Shown piece by piece: positions 33,241 through 46,939 of a stretch of DNA of 64,000 nucleotides. The position numbers and the translations under genes were made by a program. How positions within the stretch are numbered: position 1 is the first letter of the stretch; each line of letters opens with the position of its first letter. The notes beneath the pieces were generated by a model, which searched no databases, had not been told where the DNA came from, and saw nothing but the letters and a program-made list of their open reading frames with translations. The DNA lies in contig JABBOT010000001.1 in NCBI GenBank assembly GCA_016165875.1, positions 12,832,540 through 12,896,539 of the forward strand, read 5' to 3'. The DNA is from Acanthopleura granulata. Taxonomy: Eukaryota; Mollusca; Polyplacophora; Chitonida; Chitonidae.

Positions 33241-33964
33241 AGGCCGGCGATATCAGCAGACCAATAACGCCTTAGAGACAGCACACTGGGGATCTACCAC
33301 TTGCGGGGGCGGGGATTGACCTCACTGGGTCGGGTTGTGACCTTTCGGTAGATCACAGGGTATGGGTTTTCATCCATCCATCACCCCTGTGACGTTGGGA
33401 TTAGCCTACCGTGAACGAGGGCTAAGTTATATAAATCATACTTCACTGGATACATGTAATTACTGCTGCCAAGTATTTATACTAATGAGGCACGGTTGAC
33501 ATTTGGTCATGTAGGGCTCATTCCACGAGTAATCACCGACACGGCTAGTTTCCAGGAGGTCGTGATCAAGCCGCTTCCCTGTAAACCCGAATTACCCTAT
33601 ATATAACAGGCTGAATCACTAAATGTAGGCTGCAGTGGAATTCTGATATGTCTTTGTGCTAAAGAGTCTGAACTATGTCCGATTCCCCCCCCCCCCTCAA
33701 TATTGAGAAGCTACCAATAATGGCGGTTTAAAAAAAAGCAGAAAAAGTAAAAGCTAACTGGGGTGACTGATTCCTTTAACGCCCTGCTAACAGAACTCTG
33801 CAGGGGAGTTCATACCCACTTCTTAAAGTACTCTCCGATCACTTTACAGGTTTTGCAGGAGGGTCATTCTAGTAACCATTTATCTCACATGTAAAAACAG
33901 AATGTAAGTTTTATGTACCGTGACAAATGTACTGGGTGCAAGGTGGCTCTTTATTGTCCAGTTT
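33241..33964. other. no recognised feature
   Basis: Contains a poly-C run near 33686-33697 and nothing else recognised. Confidence 0.35.
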
Positions 33965-34145
33965 TCTTCTGTCAGGTGTTACCTCTTAAACACTTACATG
34001 AACAGTTAGAATAAAACTCCAACTGACACTAGGCCGGATTTCCTCGGTAACATGCGGCCATTTGCCAACTATCACACTGTCGTCCCTGCTCTGGTTTTAC
34101 TTTCTGTGCTATAGTCTTTTATAATGTATTCCTGCATAACCCGGG
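33965..34145 (+). repeat. interspersed repeat family R1 (partial)
   Basis: Blocks CTTACATGAACAGTTAGAAT, GGCCGGATTTCCTCGGTAAC, GCCAACTATCACACTGTCGT and CTCTGGTTTTACTTTCTGTG. It is followed within 60 bp by a second copy in the same orientation. Confidence 0.75.
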
Positions 34146-34204
34146 GTTCTTCTGGTGGACTAAGCATCCCCTAGGCCTGGCCCCTTTACATTGTTTTCAG
34201 GTTA

Positions 34205-34500
34205 CTGTCAGTAATGGTAGACCAATGACGTCTAATAAATTACATTTAACATCATTGTATTTTTACCTAATTCTGTTTAATCCATGGTGTAAGAGGGGAT
34301 ATAAGTTGTTACTCCCCCACGTCTTCAACACTTACATGAACAGTCCGAGTAAAGCCGTAACGGAAGTAAATTGACAAGAGGCCAGATTTCACCGGTAACG
34401 TGTGACCATTTATCAACTGTCACAATGCTGTCGCTGCTCTGGTTTTACTCCATGTGCTGCAGTTTGTTATATTCTTTATTGTGCAGTGTTATTCAAAATA
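34205..34500 (+). repeat. interspersed repeat family R1 (near full-length)
   Basis: Runs from GTCAGTAATGGTAGACCAAT through CTGTTTAATCCATGGTGTAA, TTACATGAACAGTCCGAGTA and GGCCAGATTTCACCGGTAAC to CTCTGGTTTTACTCCATGTG. Confidence 0.75.
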
Positions 34501-35739
34501 TGGACACGAATCGTCATCATCTTGGCTCAACTCAGATTGAAATTTATTTTTCAAAGTTTCAGCAAGTCTGCAATGCGGCAAATCAATTCCCGACTTGCCA
34601 ACATGGGCATTTACCCATTTACCGGACAACGTTAACGAGGCTGATGCAGTGTAAACAGTATAACTGTGACCAGTAGCTTACATGCTGGTCAGAAGCGTAT
34701 CTTGTAGTGCACCTGGGATAAAGTGTCAGAGGTGATTGGCTGAGGTCAGGAAGTTGACATGCACCTCGGCCGTGAGAAGATATCGTTTAAGTATAACTTT
34801 ACCAGCCACTTCCTGACCTCAGCCAATGTAATGATATGTACACTGGAAGAACAAGCGCTCCACGTGCGGGTAACGCCGAAAGTGTTCCCGTCACTCTGTT
34901 TATTTGCTTAGTACACTTGAGCCGCAATAGATGACTGCCAGCTGATCGTGCTGGATCATGACTTATGGCCGGCCATTCTCGGCCGGGTGGGGCTAAGCAC
35001 TTCAAACCACGTCACTTCTCGCCAGTGGGGGCTGCGAACTCACTTATGTCCTAACAATGTCCGATGTGAGTGACGCTATCGCCAAGTGCCAAGTGTCAAG
35101 AGATCGTTACATGGATTGTTGGGGACCCTGTCTTATCGACGGTCACCCCTAAACTGTGACGGCACCGGCAATGAGGAAAACAGTATGAAGAGGGTAGTTA
35201 GCTCCATATAGTAGTACCGGCACCGGAATTCACTACAATAACGTCAATATAGCTCGATATAGACAATGTATAAGTCGGTGAAGTGAAAAAATTAACGGTG
35301 TAAGTGTCCGTAAACTGTGCGTAGGTCACCACCCTTTAGTGTGGGGCGATATGATTACTTAAGCCCCGGAGGTTCTGATGTGATTATATTTGACATTGGT
35401 TATAATGAGGTATAGTCTACTGATTTAATAACCTCTACACGTCGTCTTTAATCATTAATTAAGCTTGGTTATCCTTAGTATGCCCTGAGGAGAGAGTCGG
35501 GATCAAAGTGGCTACCTATTCATATTGACTTACACACACCATCATGGTGCATTGTCCTCAGTGTTATACAGGTATTGTTTTCTCGGGATTCGTAAAACTG
35601 TTTGTGTACGAAATCGAAAGTCAGCCTTTTTTTCTGGAGGAGGGATGGGGGTGTTTGTGGAGGCTACTAAATAATGACATGGAAGTAGGATGGAACGCAG
35701 ACTTAGGGAATAATTTCCTGCGGTGCAAGTAGAAGGTCG
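34501..35739. other. intron 1 of copy B, no recognised gene
   Basis: Holds a short inverted repeat: GCTGAGGTCAGGAAGTGG-like sequence at about 34739-34755 and its complement at about 34804-34825 (CCACTTCCTGACCTCAGCCAA). Nothing else was identified. Confidence 0.4.
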
Positions 35740-35965
35740 GACTCGGTATGTGAAGTATCACATACTGTGTGCAACCAGATACTGTGTAAAACCATGAACC
35801 ATAACATTGTAGGCTGTGGTACATAAATTTTAACAATATCACAGTAGGCGGTGATATTTGAGCAATATAACACTTTAAGCTGTGATATTCGAGCAATGAC
35901 ATTTAATATTGTAATATTAATTAGCTGTAATATTTAAATCATAACTAAAAAGGTACTGTTTGATA
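35740..35965. repeat. about 36-bp degenerate tandem repeat
   Basis: Units such as GCTGTGATATTCGAGCAAT and AACACTTTA or AACATTGTAG recur five to six times. Confidence 0.6.
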
Positions 35966-38929
35966 CATACAACTGAAGCTCGTGATTCTCGGCCTTATCA
36001 CTGAAGATTGCAATATAGACCCAAGACACTTGGGTCATGCTGTTAGGAGCATAACCCTGAAGTCTGTGATAACAGAGCGATAAATCGTGATGTCTGAGCC
36101 AAAAAATAATATGATATTTGATTTTTGAAAATGTGTGTTTGTTTAAGCCATGTCAAAGTCATGCCGCCATGATGATGCCAAAACGTTTAATGGCGTTTTC
36201 AGTTAACTGCATATAGTTCAGATAATATCCATCCATATGGAAGGGGAAGGGAATATGTATTAGCGCAACGTCCGTAAACTTCTTGCCCTAAGGCATGGGT
36301 GTTTGTACGATTTTGATGAAGCATATAGGTCTGAGGGGTTGCGCTCTGAATGTGTAAATCCCAAGGACCAGACATCTCACTGAGCATGTTGCAGATGGCA
36401 CACATAAATTCTAAGTTCTATGTTTAACATTTGAGCACGATGGAATACGAGCGTCTCAGCAGAAGATAGTATATGATAACGTTTTTATAAACCCCTGGAC
36501 ACGGTCGGATTTGTACAGACTTGTAACATTTGTGTAAAATTTTATCGGACCACCCGGATCGCGTGTCACGTGACTCGATAACCTGTCGTCTGGAAGTTGT
36601 GTTCATCCGGTAATTTCTTGGACCATGATGTAGTTTTCATGTAACCTTTAGTGACATGGCATTTAGTTTGTGGGGGCGTGGAATCAATGTGTATATCACT
36701 CAGGGACCCCATGGGTCGGGTTACTAGGATCCTCCTTGAACAACCGGCGTATTGTTCTGGTGCGTAGAAAGGTTACCAGCCATTCGTGTAGCCACATGCT
36801 TCCGACGAGTGTCGTTGCGCCAAGTGTTGCATCCAACGTGATTAACAGTTTAACTGACAGTAACTTAAAACGTACTCCGGTCTTCCCGAACTTAGGACGT
36901 TTGTTCGCATCCATGTGTACACCACACGTCCTAGTATTCCTATGTGGTTCACCCAAGAAACTAGTCTGAAAATGAATAATTGTATGCCATCTAAACTGTT
37001 GAGGTTAACATTTCCGGCGTCTACTTCCTGGGAAGTGGTAGGGGATATGATTATGCATCACTGTGCATTGGCGACTGGCTAAATGGCTAAATATACGGAA
37101 TAAAACTCTGAGGCTGAGGTGGAAATACTTGAGTTTTTATACGTCATCGGGAACCAATCATCTGTCTGGTGGCCCTTCAAGTATAGTTACCGTACCGCCA
37201 TTTATTAGACGCATCTTCTGCCTTCCACATCCCCTCACCCTCTCGCTCTTCCTGTCCGATCTGACGACGGTGTGATGACCACAAGCCAAAGTTATCTTGA
37301 CATTCATGTGTTTACTCTCAAAGCGTCACCTGCGTAGGCCCTTAAAGTGCATCCCGCTGATATGGTTTTGAAAATAACAAAAGAACACTATATGATGAAG
37401 CTGAACACCCGCAGAATTTATTAATGTTGTTTTTTGCCTTAATGGGCTTTTTTGTTATGGGTTTAATTTTTGTCTCGAAATTCGACTTTCTTCACTCCAA
37501 GTTTGGTACACTACAACTGGCAGGGTCGTGGGTTATATGATCAGGTGAAAACGTAGAATAACTTGTATGGGTTGTGAGACTTGATGGTTAAGTAACTGTA
37601 TTCAAGTTGTCATCCTGTTTTAAACTAAAAACGTTAATGTAAGTTTCGGCATGTCGACGTCTCTGTAAGGCTCGACAGACGAAACTCCCGACTGGAGCCA
37701 GACAGTGTTCGTCTGCAGACATACCGCCTGGGAAATTTCACTAAAACATGTCGAGTGAACTTTTTGAGCTATACACAGATTTCAAGCGCTTAAAGAGATT
37801 GACCAGATCAACTAGTCATGACGAGCCTTGTCCCCACGTTACACTGTACCTTCACATAAACGTGTACTGACCAATCAGGCATCGGTCTCCGGGCAGTTCC
37901 CTAAACACCTAGAAATCAGAGGTGATGTCCACCATACATATAACAACTTCCTCAAGCGCGATAATGCACGACAGAAGGAAAGACTGCTTCAAATTGCACG
38001 CGTGTGTCACCGGAAACTTCAAGACTGATTATGGTGTAAGTCATGACAAACTATGGTGCATGGTATCACCTTCTGCGTGCTCAGATCAATACTTCAGTGT
38101 CTGACGTATTTCATCGAGAACCCGGCTCCCGTGTGTATACAGGCCGAGTTTGTCTCCGTTTGTCCCAATACAACGCTTCAGTGTTTGGGGTATATCACCG
38201 TGAACTGGATGCCGTGTACGCCGGCGCTACGTTTGTCATGACGGAGGAACATGTGTCAGACATCCCTGACAGCGCACACGCTGATGTTAGCGATCGACGG
38301 TAACCTGGCACCCATTCTCTGAGACTGGGGTTCTGACTGTACTTGACCTCCGACTCCCGTTACCCGATAAGGCTGTATTAAGATGACGTAATTGGCCCCG
38401 GGGGGGCGGGCGACCATACCCTGTGGTGGTCTGGGACTCCGATGTACGATCGTGTCTTCTGGAATTAGCCGGAGTTTTCATTAGGAGAAAAACATCACGG
38501 CGACGTTTCCTTAGCCGTAGCAGAGGTAATAAGGTCACATTTCCTGTAGAGATTGGAATGCACAAATGTGACTGAATCATTTAAATATTTAACCCCACAT
38601 AAAGTCGGCCTGTGCATATGATTACCGGTAGGGTTAGGATTGCTAACAGGCCAAAGCGCCCGAGGGAAATGAGTTGAGTCATCGGAGTTCCTGTATGGAG
38701 CAGCACAAGTTAACTACGTTCATACCACTGGTCTATAGCAGCACTTCTTCAGCTTTTTGGTGGCATTTTTAGAATTTGTGAGCTTTTTAGATAAAGTACC
38801 TAAAGGAAAATAGGTCAGCGCTTGTGTGTTATCTGACGAAGAGTCAGCGTAACATCTAGCCTATTACTCGCCTACTGATGGTGATACCACTCAGCAGCAG
38901 ATACACCACTGTTCTATAGTTACCGCACT
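35966..38929. other. intron 1 of copy B, no recognised gene
   Basis: Scattered frames of 60-100 codons (for example 36670-36969, 38043-38303) have no domain, splice context or repeat I recognise. Confidence 0.35.
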
Positions 38930-39061
38930 TGATTTTCTGATAACTATATGGCTTTTCTAATCACTTGACAACTACATGCCTGTCCTAATCACTTGATAAC
39001 TAGATGACTTTCGTTATCACTTGATAACTACATGACTTCTCATTTGACTTGATAACTACAT
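38930..39061. repeat. about 32-bp tandem repeat
   Basis: Four units of CACTTGATAACTACATGACT followed by TTCTAAT or variants. Confidence 0.75.
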
Positions 39062-39375
39062 TACAAAGGACTACACCATAGAGAGTAAAACCAGAGAAGC
39101 GACGGCAGTGGGGTAGTTGGCAAATGGTCGCAGGTTGCCGGTGAAATCCGACCTCTTGCCATTTTACCTTAGCTAGGATTTTATTCGAACAGCTTATGAA
39201 AGTGTTTAAGAAGTAACAGCATATACGCCCCTTAGCAACATGGCTTAAGCAGAATTAGGTAGAAAATGTAAATTGCGGTGATGCTAACTGCAATTTATTA
39301 GACGTCACTGGTCCAGAATTACTCAAAATGTTCTGTTGTCATCACATTTAACACATATATACAAAATAACATGGA
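39062..39375 (-). repeat. interspersed repeat family R1 (near full-length)
   Basis: Reverse-oriented copy: AGTAAAACCAGAGAAGCGAC at the left, GCCGGTGAAATCCGACCTCT in the middle and TTATTAGACGTCACTGGTCC at the right. It is one of the best-preserved copies. Confidence 0.78.
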
Positions 39376-39419
39376 AACGATGCAATTGGAGCAGGCCTCA
39401 GGGATGCTTATGGTTTACC

Positions 39420-39812
39420 AACAGAATTGATTCCTCGTGGTGAGGCTTTGATTCCTTAAGATTACAGAATTGATTCATCTTGGTGAGGGATTGATTTTCG
39501 TGATCATGGTTTGATTCCTTGTGACCAGAGATTGATTCAAAGAGATCAAGGACTGATTTTCGTGATCAGGGTTTGATTCTTCGTTATCGGGGATTGATAC
39601 ATCTTGACCATGGATTGATTTGTCGTGATGAGGGATTGATTTTCATGATCAGGGTTCGATTCCTCGTGCATCATTGGGGATTGATTCCTCCTGATCAGGA
39701 ATGCATTCATTCTGATGAGGGATTGATTTTCGTGTTAAGGGTTTGATTCGTCGCGATCAGGGATTGGTTCCCACGTGATCAGGGATGGATTCATCCTGAT
39801 CAGGGATTGATA
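39420..39812. repeat. about 21-22-bp minisatellite
   Basis: Variants of GATCAGGGATTGATTCATCCT recur about 18 times. Confidence 0.8.
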
Positions 39813-41517
39813 TGTTCAGAGAGTTTGTCGCAGTGTTGTGCAGTATACGGTTGTCTTCTCCTGAGAAGCGATCCGCAGTGCATCACACATCCAGTTAGCA
39901 GCTCGCAACCAGCTCTGTTGGTGACATAATAAGTGATACTTAGTCTTACACGTTCCACGAGCGCGCTGGCTGTGATATGGCAGTAGTGGATCAAGTAGAT
40001 CAATTAACATTCTTACCGTCACCGCACCACGGATAAAGTTAAATAAATTACTTCAAAATTCCCCAGATAGCTGTAATATAGGAGTAATGTAGTAATTGTT
40101 TATGATGTATTAGGTCGGCTCTCTGGAAACGTGTAATTGCCAGATACACTCATTCAGATATGAGTAATAGGAGTACTGGGGTAACATCATTTGCATATAA
40201 TACGCGTACTGTGTCCGTTTGACTGGCCTGGGGGTAATATATCTATTAACATCGGGACAAGGGCGACACAGTATGTATGACGGAAGTCATCAACAGCTAA
40301 GTTCCGAGATTGTGCTGAGCATGGCGCTGAAATCATTTCCCCTCCCACGCGCGAGTAGGAAATGCCAATCTAGTCCATTTGTCTGATATTTGAGAATACT
40401 TCGTTAAGATTAATCTTAAAGATCTTAAAACAAGACTGTCGTTCTTAGTAAGTGGACTTAAAACATTGGAGTATACTGGCATATTATCTTTACCAAGAGG
40501 TATGACTTAAGATGGCTTTAGTATTTTGGCGAAAATATGCCAACTGAAGTTAAGTCATGATGATTTTTTTATATCAGCAACTTCACTGAAAATTGTCTTT
40601 CTCGCTGTTATTGATTGCACGTATGATATCTTAAGGTATCAACTTTTTAATAGGAAATACATATTCAGCCTATCTTGTTTTGAAGATGTAGTGGTTGAAA
40701 AGCTTTAATTATGCCGCCCCTACGAACTTGTACCCCAACCAAACAACCCACACCCCATTCCCCAACCCAACGTCCATGCACCCCGACAGCGTGCCTTCCC
40801 AAGCGTGCAGTGGATCCCGCGCACGTGACTGTAACCCTTTTTGGGGCATCTTGGTGCCACATGTCGTTATACTGAAGCTGAACCCCCATTCCCAGCATGA
40901 CAGATGTTGGGACACAGTCCAAGAAAAGCGAAATTCACGTTTCTCGACATACATTTTATTTATAATGATATATGTAGCATACGGCAGATGAGCGCGAAAC
41001 TGCTGTATAACAAGCAAATCTCTCCATAACCCAAACTTCGTCTTACATAAAGTTTACGCCCAGATTTGTGGCAATATGGCGCTGCTTTACTTTGCCACCG
41101 AAAAATGCTGTCGTTTTTTGTTTTGTTTTTCGAATCTTTACCATTCCATTCACGATAAATGGCATAATGTGCGCGGAGTATATGTGGGAGAGCCGTTAAT
41201 GGTTCTGGATACCGGTATGGCTGTTATCAGAGTATCGTTTCAGCACATTATCGCTAAAATGATGAGTTGTGACTCTTTCATAAGCTATAACTTCAGAGTA
41301 TCGCTTTAGAGCATTCAGCATGGCTTCATGGCATATTTCACAGCATTGCTTCCTAGCATGGCCTTCAGACTCAATCATTCATTAGTCGCTGCACAATCCA
41401 ACCATACCAGCACTTGTGGTACCATTATATAGCTTTGTGACATTCTTCGTCGAAATAAACAGATTACTGTTAAAATGAAACCTCTGTGCCATTTCCCAGC
41501 GGCTCTGTGTCGTCGCA
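39813..41517. other. intron 1 of copy B, no recognised gene
   Basis: Frames on both strands at 40665-41017 overlap each other and show no motif. 41205-41370 holds a weak AGTATCG..CAGCA tandem pattern. Confidence 0.35.
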
Positions 41518-41566
41518 CGGGGTTGGGAGAGGGGTTGGGAGAGGGGTTGGGGGGTGGATAGGGGCA
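41518..41566 (+). other. G-quadruplex-prone G-rich tract
   Basis: Successive runs of 4, 3, 4, 3, 4 and 6 G separated by TT or AGA, i.e. GGGGTTGGGAGA repeated, then GGGGTTGGGGGG. This fits the usual four-run quadruplex pattern. Confidence 0.7.
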
Positions 41567-42454
41567 AGCGTTGTTTTACCCCATTACAATACAAAGTAAC
41601 TGTTACCGGCAATGTGATTAAATCTCGTGCAATTGGCGACGTCTCCACGCGTTTTTTTGTCTGTCAGGTTGCTGCCAAATGCTTCAGGTTGCCGGCAGTT
41701 TTACCCCTGTGAGATTCTGGCATCTGGCTACAGTATCGAATGACAGGGAATTGTGCCTATTTGTCCCCAGTTAGCTCATGGTGAGGGCTGCGGAAGTGGT
41801 GGAGAGACGATACGGGCGGGGCCCATATGTTATCCCTTAGGTGCCCCCCCCCCCCCCATCGGAGCTCACACTCCGAGCGTTTGGGACAGGGGTTTGTATA
41901 GGGCTTTATTTCAGACACATGAAGGCATGTAGAACAGCTACCTTGACGCCGTGTGAAGGTGATTTACAGGTATTCACGCGCTCTTAGATGTCATCATATT
42001 CTGTTCTCGTCATAGTGTTATTCCTGGCGTAGGATTAACAAATCATGGACTGTTTAAATCTGGGTGGCCACGGATGAAGGAATCTACGACTCTTCAAACT
42101 ATAACGTTATATTTTAGGGCAAAACAGACTCCTCCATGTCCCTAGTACCAGACAGTATGATTAAGTACTGTATTTTAATTTAACCAAAAGGCGCAAATGC
42201 TCCTGTCGTGGTCGCACATAGTGAAGACTCACACAAACCCCTTCTTAAATGGAGGTAAATATCGCTGTTCTTGCTTAATTAACAAAATATCACGTCACAA
42301 GCATGTCTCTAATGCATCCACATATCTTGTCAAACTTTCTCCACCTGGTCATGGTTTTAGTAGACAAAATATGTTCATGGCGTATAATTGTGGTGGGAGC
42401 ATGAAAAAGTGTTAGTGCAGCATGTCTCGTTTGTCTTCCCCGAGCGTCCAGAAT
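41567..42454. other. no recognised feature
   Basis: Poly-C run near 41847-41858; otherwise nothing recognised. Confidence 0.35.
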
Positions 42455-42705
42455 GAAAGATTACAACATACTCAGTAAAACTAGAGCAAGTGGCTACAGC
42501 GTAGTACTTGGCAAATGGTCAAATATAACTGGGTTTTTGTCAGTTTACCCTTGTTGACATTTTATTCCAAATATTCATGTAAATTCTTACATAGTACCAA
42601 CCTACACCCCCTAAAACCATGGCATAACCAAAATTAGTTAAAAAAGAATTACAGTGATATGTGATCTTCTCACGTGTAAAAAAAACAACACTTTTTTCCT
42701 CATTT
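42455..42705 (-). repeat. interspersed repeat family R1 (diverged)
   Basis: Reverse copy: ACTCAGTAAAACTAGAGCAA, TTGGCAAATGGTCAAATATA, TTGACATTTTATTCC and CCATGGCATAACCAAAATTA follow the family order. Confidence 0.65.
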
Positions 42706-43099
42706 CTTTTCGTTATTGTTTTTTACATTCATGGAGAGAATGAGGAAAATATTTTAATGACGTCTACAGTGATGACGGGATGGGCTTGGGGAATGTAGAA
42801 GAGCGTAGCACTCGGGTTAAACTCGCTTGACCTTTCGAAAACATGATAAAAACTTGAGAGGATGTCAGTTTTAGTAGACTCTCCTGACAGCGCAGGCGAA
42901 TACATGACACCAAGTAGAAAGGCGACATGAAAGACCTTGGCTTCTGGCGGGAGATCCACTACAGTCATCTGTCTACTAGTTCTAGATGCCTGATTCTGAA
43001 CGGCATGTAAAAGTTGTTGTTAATTATCGCTTCATAGCACCAGAAAAACTAACCTGTTGGTTGTCCCATTTCCATGTATTAGTGATGTGTATATTCACG
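42706..43099. other. no recognised feature
   Basis: Unique-looking intron sequence. Confidence 0.3.
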
Positions 43100-43375
43100 G
43101 ACCCAGTATAGTCTTTCTGTCACGTACAGTGACGTTCTTGATGCACTTACGGCTACAGTATAGTGTTTTTGTCATGAACAATGACATGTTTGGTGCATGT
43201 ACGGCTACAGTATAGTTTTTTGTCATGCACTGTGACTTGTTTGGTGCATGTACGGCTACAGTATAGTTTTTTGTCATGCACTGTGACTTGTTTGGTGCAA
43301 ATCGGTGTACAATATAATTTTTGCTCACGTAGAGAGACATGTTTCATACACTTACAGGTCCTGCACAGCTTATGG
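43100..43375. repeat. 51-bp minisatellite, period divisible by three
   Basis: Five to six units; two adjacent ones are almost identical (GGCTACAGTATAGTTTTTTG, TCATGCACTGTGACTTGTTT, GGTGCATGTAC). Open frames on both strands (17-residue rhythm) are artefacts. Confidence 0.85.
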
Positions 43376-44244
43376 TCATTTGCTGGGACGGGCTCGATAC
43401 AGCTGTGGGTCTTATGACATTGCGCACAGTCACGCTTCTCTCAGTCACGAGCCTATTTCGCGTCAAGTTAAGTACAGTCACATTATTCTCTGCTCCAGAC
43501 CCGATATAACTTTATATCACCAAAAACATTAACATAAGCGGCCGTAGTAGATGTGTCCTTTCTGATGTCCAGTGGCTGTTCATCTCCAAGACTCGCTGTA
43601 TATGGCTACTGCTGTCCACACCGTGTCTCTCACCACTTCTAAGACGGCGCTAAGACAAGACGAAGCGCGGCCAGCACGGAGAGCAAACACATTAGTCGCT
43701 ACAGGAATAAAATGTCAATGGTGGGACAGATCTGTACAATTACTCCCTACCCAGGACCCGTATGTTAAACAAACAACAGAACTCTCTATATTTATGGACA
43801 GTTTGTTGTGAAATTGGAGAGTCTCTGGCTGAATGGTGTTTTTGTAATCTTCAACAAAACTGCCATTTGAAATGTTAATTAAGCGGCAGGTTAGCGATAA
43901 GGTCGGGTCTGCATGGGAGCTGTGGGCAGAGCGGACCTGCAGGCTCCGGGAGACAATACTACGCTTAACCGGAACTGTTACTGAGGCTCTATACCTGTAG
44001 TATACCACTCAGGGAAAGTTAGGCCGGGGTTAACACCTGTACACAGCACCAAGCCCTGAGGTCAGTCATAGTCACGTGGCCTAAGATGGAACGATAGACT
44101 GTCGTCTGTTAGTTTCATTCTTCCGTTTTTTGATAACGTCCAGATTTGATTTGAAAACCAGTCACATGAGGTCAACTGGAAAATATGGTTTAATACAGTA
44201 ACTGTGTTTGTCGTCTCATCAATGGTGATTAACCCTCCAGGCTA
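43376..44244. other. no recognised feature
   Basis: Frames at 43572-43811 (plus) and 43715-44008 (minus) overlap and show no motif. Confidence 0.3.
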
Positions 44245-44425
44245 TATCCACCCAACATCCCACCCTCCTACACATCCCATCACCTTCACGACCAGTGTGT
44301 CTTCACATTCCACTCCCCTTCACGTCTCACCCGTCTTCACGACCCACCCACCTTCAAGATCGACCCATCCACTTTCAAGACCCATCCACCATCACGTCGC
44401 CTCCGGCTTCAACCACCTCCCGATA
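44245..44425. repeat. CCCATCACCTTCACGA-type degenerate tandem repeat
   Basis: About seven drifted units of 20-25 bp with the core CACCTTCAAGACCCATC. Confidence 0.65.
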
Positions 44426-46939
44426 ACAGTTGGTTTGATGCATTTTGCAGTTTGATTGAATCAGGGCGTTAGTAAAGCGGCAATTTGGATGTGGAAATCC
44501 CAAGTTGTATGAGATGGTCGAGACTGCACTACATACTTCGCTTGTTTTCTAGTGGAAGGCAAAATGTCGTGTGATTGTTAACGCTGGCATATCTGTACAA
44601 AGGAAAAGTCCCTTCCTGAAGCTGAAGAACAGCTTATACTGAACTGTCTTCGCCAGAAACATCAAAGGGCGTTACTTGCTCTTGTTACTGGTCGGTGAGG
44701 AATGATTTCCCCATTATAAATGACGCGAACCATTTGGTGCCTCTGTCGCCATCTGCTGTTGTCATGAACTCTCCTCACTTCTGTAACGACGACAGTCATA
44801 TCTGCTACAGTTATGAAGCATGCTATAAACGGCTGTTGTCTTGGGATATTAGTTAGTATTATGATCTTATCAAACATTGTCTTAGCTACCTTGATGAGGA
44901 TGTGTTGTAGGTAAGCATTGTCATCTAACCATGTCTTAGCCAGTATGAGTAAAATTGTGCTGTAAATAATTAAGTGTCCAGAGAATCTTTGTCGGTTTGC
45001 TTCATAGCTGTCAAAATCTGCTTAACCCTTGGCTACATTATATGTATTAAAGGGGTGTTGAATCAAATCTCCACGTTACACGTGTAATCTCCTTGATTCC
45101 GTCCCGATTTCTTACTTGACATACATTCTGAGATCTTTGTGCTTTGTGTTGAACGTTGTTTAGAAACTTCAATGTATGATGTTGTGCTTATTGGCCAAGA
45201 GCACCCAAAATTGTTTGATATACCAGTGTCTGTAATGAGGCTTAAACTTATCTCCGGCATCAAGTATTTCATGTCGGACTCTTCATCATTGGTTTGTCAT
45301 GGTTTATTGTTACACATAAAGCGTCTAGGCATCATATGTATACGGGTGTTCCAGTGAAGGTCACTCCTTATAGTACACTAGATCTCTGACTGTAACGTCT
45401 GTCCGAGATTTCAGTCTCATTTCGAGATTTCAGATAAGTGACGCCACTCCTGGTATATTTTCAGCGTTTTGTCTGATACCTCGAGCATAATTGGAGTTCA
45501 AGGATACATCGTAAGTCACATTAAATGCTTTCAAGTTATAGCATTTAAAAAGAAAGGACAACATAATAAGGTTGCGTACATAAAATCCCACGGTTGTTTG
45601 TTGCTGAGTAGAAGAGTTCTGTTAATTGTCCGACAAAGATCTCTCCTATTACAGCCTAACATCTGCTGGTAAGTAAAGGCTCAGTTTACCCCAAATCTTG
45701 TTTAAGCCAAACTCACATGACAACTCCTGTAATGGCAAATGCATTAACAGGTTGTTTGTGATGTATGTGAAATGTTTCTACGCATTACGTGATGTAAACA
45801 TATTACCGCATAAAACTTGTGATTAACGTAGATAGGAGCTCTGAGAGACCTTTATAGACGGACGTGGACAGACTCTCCTCGTCCAATTTCTGTCTCCCCG
45901 CTCCCCACTGTTTTCGCCCTCCCCCCCCCCTCATAAAATACATATAAGTCAAATGACAAATCTGCCTGAGGTGCTAAGTAAAACAACAAACTCTCTGTCA
46001 ACACTGGATGATGACAACTTTACTATAGCTATAGAATTACCCGTGCATCACGCGCTGTGTGAAACCTTAGTGACAGAGGGAAGAAAAAACATGGCATGAG
46101 TATGACAGGCAGTTACAGAGTGCTAGTCACGTGACTCATGGCAGCAGGCACGTGGAAACGCAATCGTCATCTGACAGGATTCTCTGGGAGAATTTTGAGA
46201 AAGAATTTACAGTTTAAAAAAAAACACGCACACACACAAGAGATACCTCGATCTGTGGTCGTGCGAGTTTAAATACCATAGCCTGATAAAGTCTGCCTTC
46301 GCGTGAAAATTGGACAGAAATGCCTGGATGAAGGTGATAAAGCAGATCTGCATTCGGATCATACAGAAACTGGGAGACTATGGTTTGAGATATGAACATG
46401 TATGAAACAGTGAAGGAAATGTATCCAGGTTTGCTTTAGCTATAGGAAATTGGTATGGCTATATCACTGACCAGAGGGCAGTGGCCTGGAAAGAATCTGG
46501 ATCACTCGGCCACAAGTTGAGCTTTGATTATCAAAGTGGAAAATTGTACAACATGGCCTGCATTAACAAGCTAACTTTGAAATTCACTACCATGAAACTA
46601 AATAGTACAGCATCACTCACAATACCACTGTAGGTTTGACCCATAAAGTGCACATCATTCTGTGCGGAAATGGTCAGGTAACCTTTCAATGCTCAACCGA
46701 TGGGCCGCTACCCCACCTCCTACCCCACCCCCGTCCGTCGGTTTGGTTGGTTTGCACATCTTCTTGGCCCTCTTCTAGCTTATCTCAGCCGCGGAGGATA
46801 TAGAGGGCTGATGGAGATAGATGTACCACCGGCTGTTTCTGCTCGTTAAATCTTCCTTGATGGCTTCCATGATTGGCAACTTCACTCACCATCTTCATTT
46901 GTGTCCGCTCTTATAGGGCGATTGATGAAGGCAGAGATC
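44426..46939. other. intron 1 of copy B, no recognised gene
   Basis: Short simple runs (poly-C near 45919-45930, poly-A and CA near 46214-46240) and short frames only. Confidence 0.35.

Noticed and set aside
34739..34825. Terminal inverted repeats of a transposon
   Set aside because: The arms are only about 18-20 bp with a 50-bp loop and no target duplication, so this is noted only as an inverted repeat.
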